Source of the DNA: JANNSX01 sp963741525
GTDB taxonomy: Bacteria > Pseudomonadota > Alphaproteobacteria > Rhizobiales > Hyphomicrobiaceae
Assembly (NCBI GenBank): GCA_963741525.1
Contig: CAVUIW010000005.1
Coordinates: 248,001 to 312,000 of the forward strand
Length of the DNA: 64,000 bases
Reading direction: 5' to 3'
The notes beneath the pieces were generated by a model. That model worked only from the letters and a program-made list of their open reading frames with translations. It was not told the origin of the DNA and made no database searches. Each line of letters starts with the position of its first letter. Position 1 is the stretch's first letter. This document shows, in pieces, positions 16,725 through 26,301 of the stretch. A program made the translations under genes and the position numbers.

Positions 16725-17567
16725 TTACGCCTCCAACCCCGCCCAGATCGCCTCGACGCGCCGGCGGATCATCAGCGCCTCCTCCCAGCGATCGGAGAGC
16801 TCGAAGCCGTCGGCGCCGGTAATGGCATACTCCTTGGGACCAAGCTCGCAGCAGAAGTTGAGCACTGCATCGGGGCCCGAACGCGCCCGCCAGCTGCGGA
16901 ACCCCTCCTCCCACCATTGGGCGAAGAGATCGAACCATTTCTGGTGCTGCGGGAAGGAGATCTGCACCTGGATCTGCTCGCGCGAGGCGACGCGGCCCTG
17001 GAAGGCGTTCGAGCGATGCAGCACGCGGCGGATGAGAGCGTGGTTCTCCTCCGCGATCGGATACCAGAATTCGCGATCGAGGAGAAAATGCGAGAGATCG
17101 GCGCAGAGCGCCATCTGGGGAATCGCATCGATCAGCTGCAGCGTCGCGAAGAGATCATTGGTGATGCAGTTGCGGTGCGTCTCGAAGAGGATCGGCACGC
17201 GCTCCGCCTCCGCCATGGCGATCCAGGCGCGAATGACGGGGATCATCTCGGCGACAGAAATCGGCATCACCTGACCGATGATGTTGACGAAGCGGGCATC
17301 GAAGTCACGCGCCATGCGCAGCACGGGACGCAAATCCTCGATGGTCTTGGGGAAGGCGTTGATCAGGCAGCCGAGCTTGTGGCGCTCGAACAGCGGCTTC
17401 GTGGCCCGCATCTTCTCGTCGTCGAAAACGCCCATGTCGATGGCCATGCCTTGATAGCTGGCCTCCGCCACCATCTCGAAAGCTTCCTCATGGCTGCGCT
17501 CGATGCCATCCGGCCGGCGCAGCTCCATCGCCCAGAGGGATTGGAAGATTTCGAGGCGTTGGGACAT
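16725..17567 (-). CDS. Sugar phosphate isomerase/epimerase-type TIM-barrel protein
   Basis: A 280-residue TIM-barrel protein of the xylose isomerase-like (AP endonuclease 2) superfamily: strands MAIDMGVF, RFVNIIGQVM, VPILFETHRNCITND (metal-binding Glu and His) and MALCADLSHFLL. Such enzymes isomerise or epimerise keto-sugars, for example hydroxypyruvate isomerases. It begins 11 bases after the transketolase stop on the same strand, so the two are probably an operon acting on related sugar substrates. The exact substrate is unknown. Confidence 0.78.
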   Translation of the reverse strand: MSQRLEIFQSLWAMELRRPDGIERSHEEAFEMVAEASYQGMAIDMGVFDDEKMRATKPLFERHKLGCLINAFPKTIEDLRPVLRMARDFDARFVNIIGQVMPISVAEMIPVIRAWIAMAEAERVPILFETHRNCITNDLFATLQLIDAIPQMALCADLSHFLLDREFWYPIAEENHALIRRVLHRSNAFQGRVASREQIQVQISFPQHQKWFDLFAQWWEEGFRSWRARSGPDAVLNFCCELGPKEYAITGADGFELSDRWEEALMIRRRVEAIWAGLEA

Positions 17568-17578
17568 GACGCGCCGCC

Positions 17579-19564
17579 CTATTTGACGAGCAACTTCGCT
17601 GCTTCGGCGATCTTCGGCGCGGTGATGCCGAAATGCTCGTAGAGCTTCTCGATCGGAGCCGACGCGCCGAAGCCCGGCATGCCGATGAAGACGCCATCGG
17701 GCCCGAGCCAGCGGTCCCAGCCGAAGGAGACCGCCGCCTCGATGCCGATGCGGGGAGCCTTGCCCAGCACCTCGTCGCGGTAGGGCTTCGGTTGCTTGGC
17801 GAATAGCTCGAAGCTCGGCATGGAGACGACGGCGGCCTCGATCTTCTCAGCCGCAAGCAGCTTCGCCGCATCCATGGCGATGGCGACCTCGGAGCCGGTG
17901 GCGATCAGCGTGACGTCGCGCTTCTTCCCGCCCGAGAGCACATAGCCGCCCTTGGCCGACAGATTCTCATCGCCAGCGGAACGCATCGTCGGCAGGTTCT
18001 GCCGCGTCAACGCGAGGACCGAGGGAGTCTTCGCCGCGCCGAGCGCAATCTCCCAGCACTCCGCTGTCTCGATAGCGTCCGCCGGGCGCAGCACGTTGAG
18101 GTTCGGCATCGCGCGCAAGGCCGCCAGATGCTCGACCGGCTGATGCGTCGGCCCATCCTCGCCGAGGCCAATCGAGTCATGCGTCATGACATAGATGACG
18201 CGCTGCTCCATCAGCGCGGAGAGGCGGATCGACGGCCGGCAATAGTCGGTGAAGACGAGGAAGGTGCCGCCATAGGGCACGAAGCCGCCATGCAGCGCCA
18301 TGCCGTTCATGGCCGCCGCCATGCCGTGCTCGCGCACGCCATAGTGGATGTAGTTCTCGCCGAACGCACCGGCTTTGACCGGCTTGTGCAGCGCGGTCTT
18401 CGTGCCAACCGAACCCGTCAGGTCCGCCGAGCCTCCCATCAAGCCCGGTGTTACCGGCAGCAACTTCTCGAGCACCTGCTGGGAGGAGACGCGCGTCGCG
18501 AGCTTCGGCTTCTCGGCGGCGTACTTGGCTTTGATTTCGGCCGCCGCCTCGGCGATTGCCGTCTTGGCATCGGAATCGATCGGATCGCCGAGACGGCCGC
18601 GCGTCGCGGCGTCGAGCTTCGCTGCGCGCTTCTCCCACTGGGCATGCGCTTCGACACCGCGCGAGCCTGCCGTGCGCCAGGGGCCAAGAATGTCCTCCGG
18701 CACCACGAAGGGGGAATGCTCCCACCCGAGCTGCTTCCTCGCCGCCGCGATCTCCTCCGGGCCGAGCGGGGAGCCATGCGTCGCCGCCGTCCCCTGCTTG
18801 CTCGGCGCGCCGTAGCCGATGATGGTGCGGAAGGCAATCAACACCGGCCTGTCGGATACTTGCGCATCGGCCAGGGCCTTGCGGATCGCCGCAGGGTCGT
18901 GACCATCCGCCTGCATCGTCCGCCAGCCCGACGCCTCGAAGCGCTTCAGCTGATTGTCCGACACGGCGAGGTTGGTCGGCCCGTCGATAGAGATCTGGTT
19001 GTCGTCGAACAGCACGATGAGCTTCGACAGCTTCAGATGTCCGGCAAGCGAGATCGCCTCGTGGCTGACGCCCTCCATGAGACAGCCATCGCCGGCCAGC
19101 ACATAGGTCTTGTGATCGACAATATCGTCGCCATGCCGCGCATTGAGCAGCCGCTCGGCGAGCGCCATGCCGGCCCCATTGCCGACGCCCTGGCCAAGCG
19201 GGCCCGTCGTCGTCTCGATGCCAGGCGCGTGGCCATATTCGGGATGCCCCGCCGTCTTCGAGCCGAGCTGGCGGAAATTCTCGATTTCCTTGATGTCCAT
19301 CCCCGGATAGCCGGTGAGATAGAGCAGCGAATAGAGCAGCATCGAGCCATGACCGGCGGACAGCACGAAGCGATCGCGATCCGGCCAGTCGGGCGCGGCG
19401 GCATCGAACTTCAGGAACTCGGTGAAGAGCACGGTCGCCACGTCCGCCATGCCCATGGGCATCCCTGGATGGCCAGAATTGGCCTTCTGGACCGCGTCCA
19501 TCGACAACGCGCGGATGGCATTCGCCATATCCTTGTGGCTCGCCGCCGCCTTTGTCTTGGCCAT
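17579..19564 (-). CDS. tkt: Transketolase
   Basis: Thiamine diphosphate enzyme of the pentose phosphate and Calvin cycles, moving two-carbon units between ketoses and aldoses. The 661-residue length is standard. Domains in order: N-terminal pyrophosphate-binding domain (ANSGHPGMPMG; GPLGQGVGNGAGMA; LAGDGCLMEGVSHEA), pyrimidine-binding domain (YGVREHGMAAAMNGMA; THDSIGLGEDGPTHQP with its Glu) and C-terminal domain. It lies upstream of, and 11 bases from, a TIM-barrel isomerase gene. No other Calvin-cycle genes are in the window. Confidence 0.97.
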   Translation of the reverse strand: MAKTKAAASHKDMANAIRALSMDAVQKANSGHPGMPMGMADVATVLFTEFLKFDAAAPDWPDRDRFVLSAGHGSMLLYSLLYLTGYPGMDIKEIENFRQLGSKTAGHPEYGHAPGIETTTGPLGQGVGNGAGMALAERLLNARHGDDIVDHKTYVLAGDGCLMEGVSHEAISLAGHLKLSKLIVLFDDNQISIDGPTNLAVSDNQLKRFEASGWRTMQADGHDPAAIRKALADAQVSDRPVLIAFRTIIGYGAPSKQGTAATHGSPLGPEEIAAARKQLGWEHSPFVVPEDILGPWRTAGSRGVEAHAQWEKRAAKLDAATRGRLGDPIDSDAKTAIAEAAAEIKAKYAAEKPKLATRVSSQQVLEKLLPVTPGLMGGSADLTGSVGTKTALHKPVKAGAFGENYIHYGVREHGMAAAMNGMALHGGFVPYGGTFLVFTDYCRPSIRLSALMEQRVIYVMTHDSIGLGEDGPTHQPVEHLAALRAMPNLNVLRPADAIETAECWEIALGAAKTPSVLALTRQNLPTMRSAGDENLSAKGGYVLSGGKKRDVTLIATGSEVAIAMDAAKLLAAEKIEAAVVSMPSFELFAKQPKPYRDEVLGKAPRIGIEAAVSFGWDRWLGPDGVFIGMPGFGASAPIEKLYEHFGITAPKIAEAAKLLVK

Positions 19565-19802
19565 GGAGCGTCACTCCCTTATCCGCAAAGACCCGAAAAG
19601 GGCCGTTGGGCGGGAGGTTTAGCGGCTGGGGGCGGGGGCGTCCACCGGGCGGGGCGCCGGATCGGGCCGCCATCCCGGTGCATGTCGCCGCATGTGTGAG
19701 ACTGTACGTTGGACTATCGGCTCTGCGCCGGTGGCGGCTTCGCTGCTGGCCCTTCTCAACGGCGAACAGATGCGTAAGCCAATTGCCACACTGGCAGATT
19801 TG

Positions 19803-19970
19803 CTAGTGTGGCGGCTCAGAAGTTCGCCCTATCACTGCGGCACGCTCCGGAGGCGAACTTCCGAACATGACGCCACACTAAGCCATTGACTGCTCTAGTG
19901 TCCTTATCGATCCCGAAGTTCGCGCTGAGCCCGCAGCTTGATCTGACGAACTTCGGGAACGCCACACTAG
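19803..19970. repeat. Two adjacent inverted repeats ending CTAGTGTGGC
   Basis: Unit 1 (19803-19882) and unit 2 (19895-19970) each begin CTAGTG and end GCCACACTA(G), with inner arms containing GAAGTTCG and CGAACTTC. Each can form a long imperfect hairpin. Both lie in the 750-bp gap between transketolase and the CAP/RTX gene. I recall similar CTAGTGTGGCG elements in Bradyrhizobium and relatives. Nothing else recognisable is in 19565-19802. Confidence 0.65.
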
Positions 19971-20049
19971 ATCCGGCGAGAAGATCAGGACGGAGAGATA
20001 GTGGGCGGAAAGCGCGGCCGATGATTGCACTTTCCCGGGCCCTCCGGTG

Positions 20050-20245
20050 TCGCATCGGCCCCAACGGGGCCGGGGCCTGTAGCCACGGGTGAAACCCGTG
20101 GGAGGCTCGATTACTCCTGTGTACTGCCCCGCGAGGGGCAGAGGAGTCCTTCGCCCCGCTGGGGCGATGAAGACTCAATCACGCATTCCACGGGTTCCGC
20201 TTCGCTTCACCCGTGGCTACAGTCCGACGCCCCGATGGGGCGTCT
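20050..20245. repeat. Nested inverted repeat with CCACGGGT and GCCCC..GGGGC arms
   Basis: The outer arms GCCCCAACGGGGC (20050-20062) and GCCCCGATGGGGC (20232-20244) are self-palindromic, as is GCCCCGCTGGGGC near 20154. Inside them TGTAGCCACGGGTGAAACCC (from 20078) pairs with the inverted copy at 20187-20221 (CCACGGGT...ACCCGTGGCTACA). This is a composite extragenic repeat cluster downstream of the minus-strand RTX gene, which ends at 20313. Confidence 0.6.
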
Positions 20246-20312
20246 GAATATCGCCGAGCACCGTAGCGCTGCGGCAATTGTGGCCTCAAGCCGGGCGCTG
20301 CGGTCAATCACA

Positions 20313-21615
20313 TCAGAGCAAAAAATCGCCCTTCGCCAGGTTCGCAACGCCGAGCACCGTGATCGAGAAATCGGCCCGGCCGTCGCCGTTGACATCGCCC
20401 TCGACGATGATGTTGGCGCCCGAGTCGCGCAAGTGCAGCTCGCCCTTGCGGTCGTGGAAGGCCTGGGCGCCGATGAAGGTGAAGGCCTGGTTACCGGCGA
20501 CGCCCGAACGCGCATCGAGCGTTCTCAAGTCGATATCGTCGATGCCGCGCTGGAAGCCTTGGATGGTGTCGCGCGTGGCACTGGTGAGGCCAGAATCGGA
20601 GAGAACGTTGTAGTCGAAGTCGTCGGCGCCCAAGCCACCGTTGAGGATATCGGCGCCCTTGTCGCCATCCAGAATGTCGTTGCCGCCGAGCCCGGTCAGC
20701 TTGTTCTTGCCCGTGCCGCCCTCGAGGCGGTTGGCGGCGTTCGTGCCGGTGCCGTTGAGCGCGGCGATGCCGAGCAGTGTCAGGTGTGAAGCGCCGGTTT
20801 TCAGCGTCGCCGTCGCCGAACTCTCGATGGTGTTCGAGTTGACGAGGTCGATCTTGACGTTGGTCGAGCCGATGGCGATGCCGACCGTCACGGGTGCGGC
20901 GAGCCCGCCGCCGGAGAAGATGATATCGGCGGCGCCTGCCGCTCCGGTCACTGCATAGCCGCCGGCGGCCGCTGTCGCCGTCATTTGATCGACGGCCTGA
21001 TCGACCGTCACGGTGATGCCCGAGCGCCCCTCGCCGACCGAATAGAAGTCGTCGTTGACGATCGTGTCGTTGTAGGCGACGCCGGTAACGATGGGGGTGC
21101 TGTTCTTGGTGCCGAAGTTCTGGGTGGTCAAAACCGAGTTGAAGCCCTGGAAGCACGCCGATCAATGCCCCGATGCCGATCTCGCGGAAATCGTTGTCGA
21201 GAATGTTCTGGCGATGACCGGAGGTCGACTTGAAGAGGTCGCCGTGCTCCTGGACGACGAAGGCTGTAAGGGGGGCCGGGCCGGGCGACGTCCCCCGCTG
21301 GGCGATGTTCTCGCCGCCGCCAAACGTGCCGAGCGCGGCGTAGCCCGCGGTCGCCATGCGCTGATCGAAGGAGCTGCCGCCGGCCCCAGTATGGCTGAAG
21401 ATGTCGTTGTCGATCATCCACTGGCTATGGGCACGCGCCGAATCGACGAGCAGCTCGTTCGGCGCCAGCGGCTGCTTGGCCGCGCCCGAGATGGTTCCGG
21501 CGCCGATCCCCTGGTTGAGCGTGATGCCTTGACGCGCCGCTTCCGCATTTGGATCGAGACGGGCGCGATTGATGAGCTCGAGCATGAGTTGCTCTTGGGC
21601 GCTGAAGGCGGCCAT
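20313..21615 (-). pseudogene. CAP-domain protein with RTX calcium-binding repeats, frameshifted
   Basis: Reads as one protein of about 433 residues in two frames. From ATG 21615 comes a CAP/SCP domain (LMLELINRARLDPNAEA, FSHTGAGGSSFDQRM, GENIAQRGTS, SGHRQNILDNDFREIG). The second frame carries a beta-rich section, then glycine-aspartate repeats (GLGGNDILDGDKGADILNGG) and a serralysin-type C-terminus (DTIQGFQRGIDDIDLRTLDA ... GDVNGDGRADFSI). Removing one G from the GGG at 21145-21147 joins them as VLPGFNSVLTTQNFG. Repeats and lack of an N-terminal signal suggest type I secretion; no exporter genes are nearby. Confidence 0.75.
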
Positions 21616-21835
21616 GTCTGTCTCTCCTCCGAATGGTCGAGTAAGGCAGGTGGCGCGTCCGCCCCCCGGCGTCAAGTCCGCGGAACTCTAACCATGCCAG
21701 GGCAGCATCGAGAACCCGTTAGCACGTCCTATAATCTGGAATGCTCGTTAACGACGCCAGACGGTGTATCTGAACTGTAACAGCAAAAGGGGCGGGATGA
21801 TGATCCGGCCCCGTCTCTGGTGACGAGGTGTAGGC

Positions 21836-23098
21836 TCAGGCCGCCTTCTCAGTCGCGTGCGCCGACTTCTTGAAGCCGTCGCGGCGGGCGCGGATCTGCT
21901 CCTTGCGGTGCGATTTCATCTTGGTCTTGTAGGTCTTCTCGGCGCTCCTGCAGCCGGCGAGGAAGGCCGCCATCCGCCCGTCCATGATGCCGCGCCGCTC
22001 GGCCATCTGCACGAGCTTGAAGTCGGGGGCGAAATTGCCCTCGATGATGACGCCGCTCTCGTCCGTCGGCACGATGTCCCAGCCGATCAGGTTGACCTCA
22101 CCGAAGATGCGGTGCGCGTGCTTGGCGAGCTCGACGACCTTGTGGAAGTTCGGGATTTCCGCGCCAACGAGCTTGCAACCAGAATCGGGGTGATGGTCGA
22201 CTTCGACCTGGTCGAGCGCGACGCCGGTGACGGCACGGGTGATCTTGCCTGTCTCGTAGTCGAGGGCGGCGAGGATATTGCCCTTACGCCAGAAGTTATC
22301 CGCCGCGTTCTTGCCGCCCGGCACCTTCCAGACCATGCGGAAGACCTCGGGGCCTTGGGGGCCCATGATCGAATAGACGCGCAGCGTCGCCGCGCGATCG
22401 CCGCAGATCTTGCGCACGCCCTGATGCGGCACCACGCGCTCCTGGAAGAGATAGCCTTCCGAATAATGTTCCAGGATATCGTCGACGAAAGCCGAAAGCT
22501 TCACCGACTTGCCGGAGAGCATCCGGATCGCGTTCGTCTCCTTGTCGTAGGTGACGGCGGACGCCGAGCCGAGCGACAGCGAGGAGGAGCGGGGCTTGGA
22601 GAAGAACGGATAGTTGTCCGGGTTCGTCAGGAAGGCCTCCAGCTCGGCGCGCGTGCGCATCTGCTTGAAGGCGGGCACGTCGTAGCCGGTCGAGAAATAG
22701 GCCTTGCTCTTGCAGACCGGGAGACCAAATCCGGCGAGCATGGTGTCGAAGGCGAGTTTGTCGCTCATCGGCCCGAACCAATTCTCCTTGTAGTTTGCGG
22801 TCATCCAGACCTTGCGGATGCCGTTCTTGCCGGCAAACGTGTTCTTGGGGCTCTGGAGGTTCTTCTCGTCGAACAGGCGCAGCGTGAAATACTCATCCGT
22901 AAGCAGCCCGGTCTTGCCGAAAGACAGGCGCGCGATGTCGGCAACGACGGACTGGAGGGATTTGCCGTAGTCGGTCGCGATCGCCTTCAGCATCAGTGGC
23001 AGCGGCAGCACCTTCTCGGCCTCGGCGATATCGAGCACCTGGGCGGCGGGCTTGGCGGGTTGGACTGCGGGCTTCACTGCGGCAACGGCGGCGGACAT
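21836..23098 (-). CDS. Sugar-transfer-associated ATP-grasp family protein
   Basis: A 420-residue ATP-grasp protein resembling PF14397 (sugar-transfer associated ATP-grasp / alpha-L-glutamate ligase-like). Visible blocks: NPDNYPFFSKPRSSSLSLGS (ATP-binding lysine loop), GYLFQERVVPHQGVRKI and NLIGWDIVPTDESGVIIEGN with the metal-binding residues. The N-terminus is Ala/Pro/Val-rich and the C-terminus highly basic. ATG 23098 is preferred over ATG 23113 because GAGG lies 6 bases before it. Related proteins occur in polysaccharide clusters, but no such genes surround this one; reaction unknown. Confidence 0.75.
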   Translation of the reverse strand: MSAAVAAVKPAVQPAKPAAQVLDIAEAEKVLPLPLMLKAIATDYGKSLQSVVADIARLSFGKTGLLTDEYFTLRLFDEKNLQSPKNTFAGKNGIRKVWMTANYKENWFGPMSDKLAFDTMLAGFGLPVCKSKAYFSTGYDVPAFKQMRTRAELEAFLTNPDNYPFFSKPRSSSLSLGSASAVTYDKETNAIRMLSGKSVKLSAFVDDILEHYSEGYLFQERVVPHQGVRKICGDRAATLRVYSIMGPQGPEVFRMVWKVPGGKNAADNFWRKGNILAALDYETGKITRAVTGVALDQVEVDHHPDSGCKLVGAEIPNFHKVVELAKHAHRIFGEVNLIGWDIVPTDESGVIIEGNFAPDFKLVQMAERRGIMDGRMAAFLAGCRSAEKTYKTKMKSHRKEQIRARRDGFKKSAHATEKAA

Positions 23099-23233
23099 CT
23101 CAAACCTCGGCATGGGTTACAACTTGTCCGCCGATGATCGGCGCGATTGGTAAAGGCGGGCCTAAGAAAGTCGATAGAAGTGTTTGATTTTGCGATATTA
23201 AATTCCTTCCTAATTGACTTCCCTGAAGCCGTC

Positions 23234-23344
23234 ATGCTGACGGAAGTCAGCATCCACGAGTGGCCGTGGTCAGAACGAGACCGCGCCGGATGGCACGATC
23301 CCGGATCAACGCTTGCTCCCGTGGATGGTCACTTTCGTGACCAT
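23234..23344. other. Two perfect 8-bp-stem hairpins in intergenic DNA
   Basis: ATGCTGAC-GGAA-GTCAGCAT (23234-23253) and ATGGTCAC-TTTC-GTGACCAT (23325-23344) lie in the 275-bp gap between two minus-strand genes. They are downstream of the acyl-CoA synthetase gene and upstream of the ATP-grasp gene, so they could act as terminators, operators or RNA structures. No T-run follows either. Confidence 0.5.
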
Positions 23345-23388
23345 GACGGTGGGGAGAAGATTGCTCACAACATCAACGTCGGTGGATG

Positions 23389-24972
23389 CTATTCGAGGGG
23401 AACAAGCTTCCCCTCCCGCGCCAACTCCCGCAGCTCCACCTTGCGGATCTTGCCGGAGGGCGTGAGCGGGAATTTTTCCACGACATAGAACCGCGCCGGC
23501 ACCTTGAAGCGGGCGATGCGGGCTGCGGCGAAGGATATGAGATCCTTGGTGGTTGCATCGCCACGAAGCCGCACCGCCGCCGCAACGGTCTCGCCGTAAT
23601 AGTCGTCCGCCTCGCCAAACACCGCGAACTCGGCGATGGCCGGGTGCTCAGCATAGAGCGTCTCGATCTCGACGGGATAGATGTTCTCGCCCCCTCGGAT
23701 GATCATGTCGCGCAGACGCCCGCCGGCGATGACGAGATGGCCGGAAGGCTCCAAGTAGCCGAGGTCGCCAGTGCGGAGCCACCCATCGTCCGTGATCGTC
23801 TCGGCGGTGGCTTGGTTGTTGTCGTGATAGCCGAGCATGACCATGGCACCGCGCCCCTGCACCTCGCCTATGCTGCCGGACGTCAACACCTCGCCGGTGG
23901 CGGGATCGACGATGCGGACCTCGTAGCCCGGCAAGGCACGGCCGGCGGTGCGGAAGCGCTCGGGCTCGTCATGGGCGGAGGCGGTGACGAGCGTCGAGCT
24001 CTCGGTCTGGCCATAGACCTGCGCCAGCCCCGGCATCGGGAACTCGCGCGCGCATTGGGCGAGCACCTCCGGATTGGCATCGGCGCCACCGCAGGTTCCC
24101 GTGCGCAGGCTCGACAGGTTGTATTTCGCGCGCGTGGGATGCTGCAGCATGGCGAGGTAGGAGGTCGGCACGCCCGAGAGCGCCGTGCAGCGCTCGGCCT
24201 CGATCAGCTGGAACAGCGCCTCTGGATCGAAGGCGGGCTGGCCGGCATAGGCAGCCCCCACCTGCAGCGCGCCCTGGATATTGAGAATGCAGCCCGCGCA
24301 ATGGAACAGCGGTATGATCGAAGTCCAGCGGTCGCCTTCGTGTAGTCCGAGACGAGCGGCGGTCTCCCGCGCGCACATCATCATGCCGGAATGGGTGAGC
24401 AGCGCGCCCTTGGGCTTGCCGGTGGTGCCGGAGGTGAAGAGCAGCGCGCCGGGGGTGCGCGGGGGATCGGAAATCACCGGGTTGGCGAGGCGCGCATCCC
24501 CAGCAAGGCCGACGATGCCGAGGACTTCGAGTTCTGGATTAGCACCATCAAGCGAGACGATGTGCATCAACTCCGGCAGCCCCGCGCGCGCCGCCAGCAC
24601 GTTGTCGAGATAGGGGTTCGACCGGAACCGCTCCGAGAGGAAAATCGCCTTGGCGCCAGAGGCTTGCAACGCGTAGGCGAGATCGTCGGCGCGGTAATGC
24701 GTGTTGAGTGGCACGAACAGCGCGCCGAGCGCGGCGGCCGCCATCTGCACGACCGGCCAGTCGAGCCGGTTCTCGGCCAAAAGCGCGACCGGGTCGCCGC
24801 GACGGAGGCCAAGGCGATGCAGCGCACCGGCGATCCTCAACGACCGGTCATACCATTGCGCAAAGCTCAGCCGCCCGCCCGCCGCCGGGAACACGAGCGC
24901 CTCCGCATCGCAACGCACGCGCGCCTGATGCGACAGGGCGGCGATCGGATGGTCGAATGCGGGCGCGGTCAT
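23389..24972 (-). CDS. AMP-dependent acyl-CoA synthetase (fatty-acid--CoA ligase family)
   Basis: Activates a carboxylic acid to its CoA thioester via an acyl-adenylate. The 527-residue protein has the P-loop-like LLFTSGTTGKPKGALLTH, the VYGQTESS motif, DDGWLRTGDLGYLEPSGHLV and the C-terminal FPLTPSGKIRKVEL with the catalytic Lys. ATG 24972 is used, at the start of the family homology. Class: long- or medium-chain/aromatic acyl-CoA ligase; the acid is unknown. It stands alone, downstream of a later IS630 insertion. Confidence 0.88.
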   Translation of the reverse strand: MTAPAFDHPIAALSHQARVRCDAEALVFPAAGGRLSFAQWYDRSLRIAGALHRLGLRRGDPVALLAENRLDWPVVQMAAAALGALFVPLNTHYRADDLAYALQASGAKAIFLSERFRSNPYLDNVLAARAGLPELMHIVSLDGANPELEVLGIVGLAGDARLANPVISDPPRTPGALLFTSGTTGKPKGALLTHSGMMMCARETAARLGLHEGDRWTSIIPLFHCAGCILNIQGALQVGAAYAGQPAFDPEALFQLIEAERCTALSGVPTSYLAMLQHPTRAKYNLSSLRTGTCGGADANPEVLAQCAREFPMPGLAQVYGQTESSTLVTASAHDEPERFRTAGRALPGYEVRIVDPATGEVLTSGSIGEVQGRGAMVMLGYHDNNQATAETITDDGWLRTGDLGYLEPSGHLVIAGGRLRDMIIRGGENIYPVEIETLYAEHPAIAEFAVFGEADDYYGETVAAAVRLRGDATTKDLISFAAARIARFKVPARFYVVEKFPLTPSGKIRKVELRELAREGKLVPLE

Positions 24973-25086
24973 TGGTGCGGCTCTCGGCGGTTGGACGGAC
25001 TGATATTCCAAACCCACTGGCCGCTGTCACGCCCCCCTTGTCCGGCTGGTGTTCCTGTTCGAGTCTCCAGGTCATGGTCAGGCCTA

Positions 25087-26232
25087 GTACCCGGAATCAC
25101 AAGTCCCTAAGACGGCGACCTCTGACACGGCGTTGGTGAACTTTCGACTTCGTCCAGACGAACGGCTCGGCGTCGTCGTTGTAGGTTTGGATGAAGGCAT
25201 TGATGTGCTCCTTGAGCTGCTCGATGGAGGTGAACGAGGCATCGGCCAGCGACTGGCCTTGCAGGATCGAGAACCATCCCTCGACTTGGTTGAGCCAGGA
25301 TGCGTGCGTCGGCGTGTGGTGGAAGGTTACGAGCGGATGTTGCGCGAGCCATCCCTCGTTCTTCTTGTGGGTGTTCAAATTGTCGAGGATCACCTCGAGG
25401 CGTTTCTTCGGATAGGCTGCGACGATCTCGTCCATGAAGGCCAAGAACTCCTTTCGGCGCCTGCGCTTCTCGTGCTTGGCCTTGACCTTGCCGGTGGCCA
25501 CTTCGAAGGCCGCGAACAACGTTGTTGTACCATGCCGCTTGTAGTCGTGGCTGTGGCCCGTCAACGTACGGCCGTTGGGCAGCTTCAAGTAGCCTTGCGC
25601 CCGTTCCAGCGCCTGGATCGACGGCTTTTCATCGACGCAGAGAACAACCGCGTTCTTGGGAGGCGCCAGATAGAGCCCAACCACGTCGGCGGCCTTGGCG
25701 GCAAAGTCCGGATCGTTGCTCTCGCACCAGCTCTTGCGCCCCGCCAGATCGATCTTCTGCTTGCGCAGCGATCGCCACACGTATTGCACATCAACATTGC
25801 CCAGCGCGTCCGCGATCAACGGTCCGCTCCAGCGCGCGAAACCCTTCGGTGGCGGAGCATCGAGGACCTTGCGAATGGCCGCATCGGTCGCCTCGCCGTA
25901 AAGCGCCGGCGGTCCGCCGCGGTCGCGATCTTCCAGCCCATCAAGACCTTCCTGCGCGTAGCGGATGCGCCAAAGGCTCACCGTGGTCGGCGTCGTATCG
26001 AGATCGCGGCCAATCTGCCGCGTCGTGTGCCCGGCAGCCGCCGCCAACACAATGCGCGCCCGCAAAACATGCCGCTGCTCGGTCGTCGACGCCCGAACCC
26101 GCGCCTCCAGGATCGCGCGATCGCCACGCCGCAACCGGACTTTCTGTGCCGCTGAAATCATGCCATGTTGAATCACGGCGCGCGGCATCGCGATAGTGCA
26201 AACGTGACTCAGTCAAGTGAGATAGCGGGTAC
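25087..26232. mobile_element. Complete IS630-family insertion sequence (1,146 bp)
   Basis: Ends are GTACCCG (25087-25093) and CGGGTAC (26226-26232), continuing as imperfect inverted repeats inward, with TA on both outer sides (25085-25086 and 26233-26234), the TA target duplication expected of IS630. One transposase gene fills it. It has inserted 70 bp upstream of the adenylate cyclase start codon. Confidence 0.8.
25097..26161 (-). CDS. IS630-family transposase
   Basis: About 354 residues from ATG 26161 (an upstream in-frame start at 26188 is possible). An N-terminal helix-turn-helix part (HTTRQIGRDLDTTPTTVSLW) is followed by the Tc1/mariner-like DDE domain: VDEKPSIQALER with the first Asp, RLEVILDNLNTHK with the second, and SWLNQVEGWFSI with the Glu. 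No frameshift is visible, so it may be active. It fills the element bounded by GTACCCG ends. Confidence 0.92.
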   Translation of the reverse strand: MISAAQKVRLRRGDRAILEARVRASTTEQRHVLRARIVLAAAAGHTTRQIGRDLDTTPTTVSLWRIRYAQEGLDGLEDRDRGGPPALYGEATDAAIRKVLDAPPPKGFARWSGPLIADALGNVDVQYVWRSLRKQKIDLAGRKSWCESNDPDFAAKAADVVGLYLAPPKNAVVLCVDEKPSIQALERAQGYLKLPNGRTLTGHSHDYKRHGTTTLFAAFEVATGKVKAKHEKRRRRKEFLAFMDEIVAAYPKKRLEVILDNLNTHKKNEGWLAQHPLVTFHHTPTHASWLNQVEGWFSILQGQSLADASFTSIEQLKEHINAFIQTYNDDAEPFVWTKSKVHQRRVRGRRLRDL

Positions 26233-26301
26233 TAGCAACTTTACTGCTTGCACCACTCGATCTCATTTGCGCCGGCTGGCGGCACGGGTAAGCTCGCCCT
26301 C

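Noticed and set aside
18128..19699. 523-codon plus-strand frame opposite transketolase
   Set aside because: Antisense shadow; the transketolase frame has all expected motifs.
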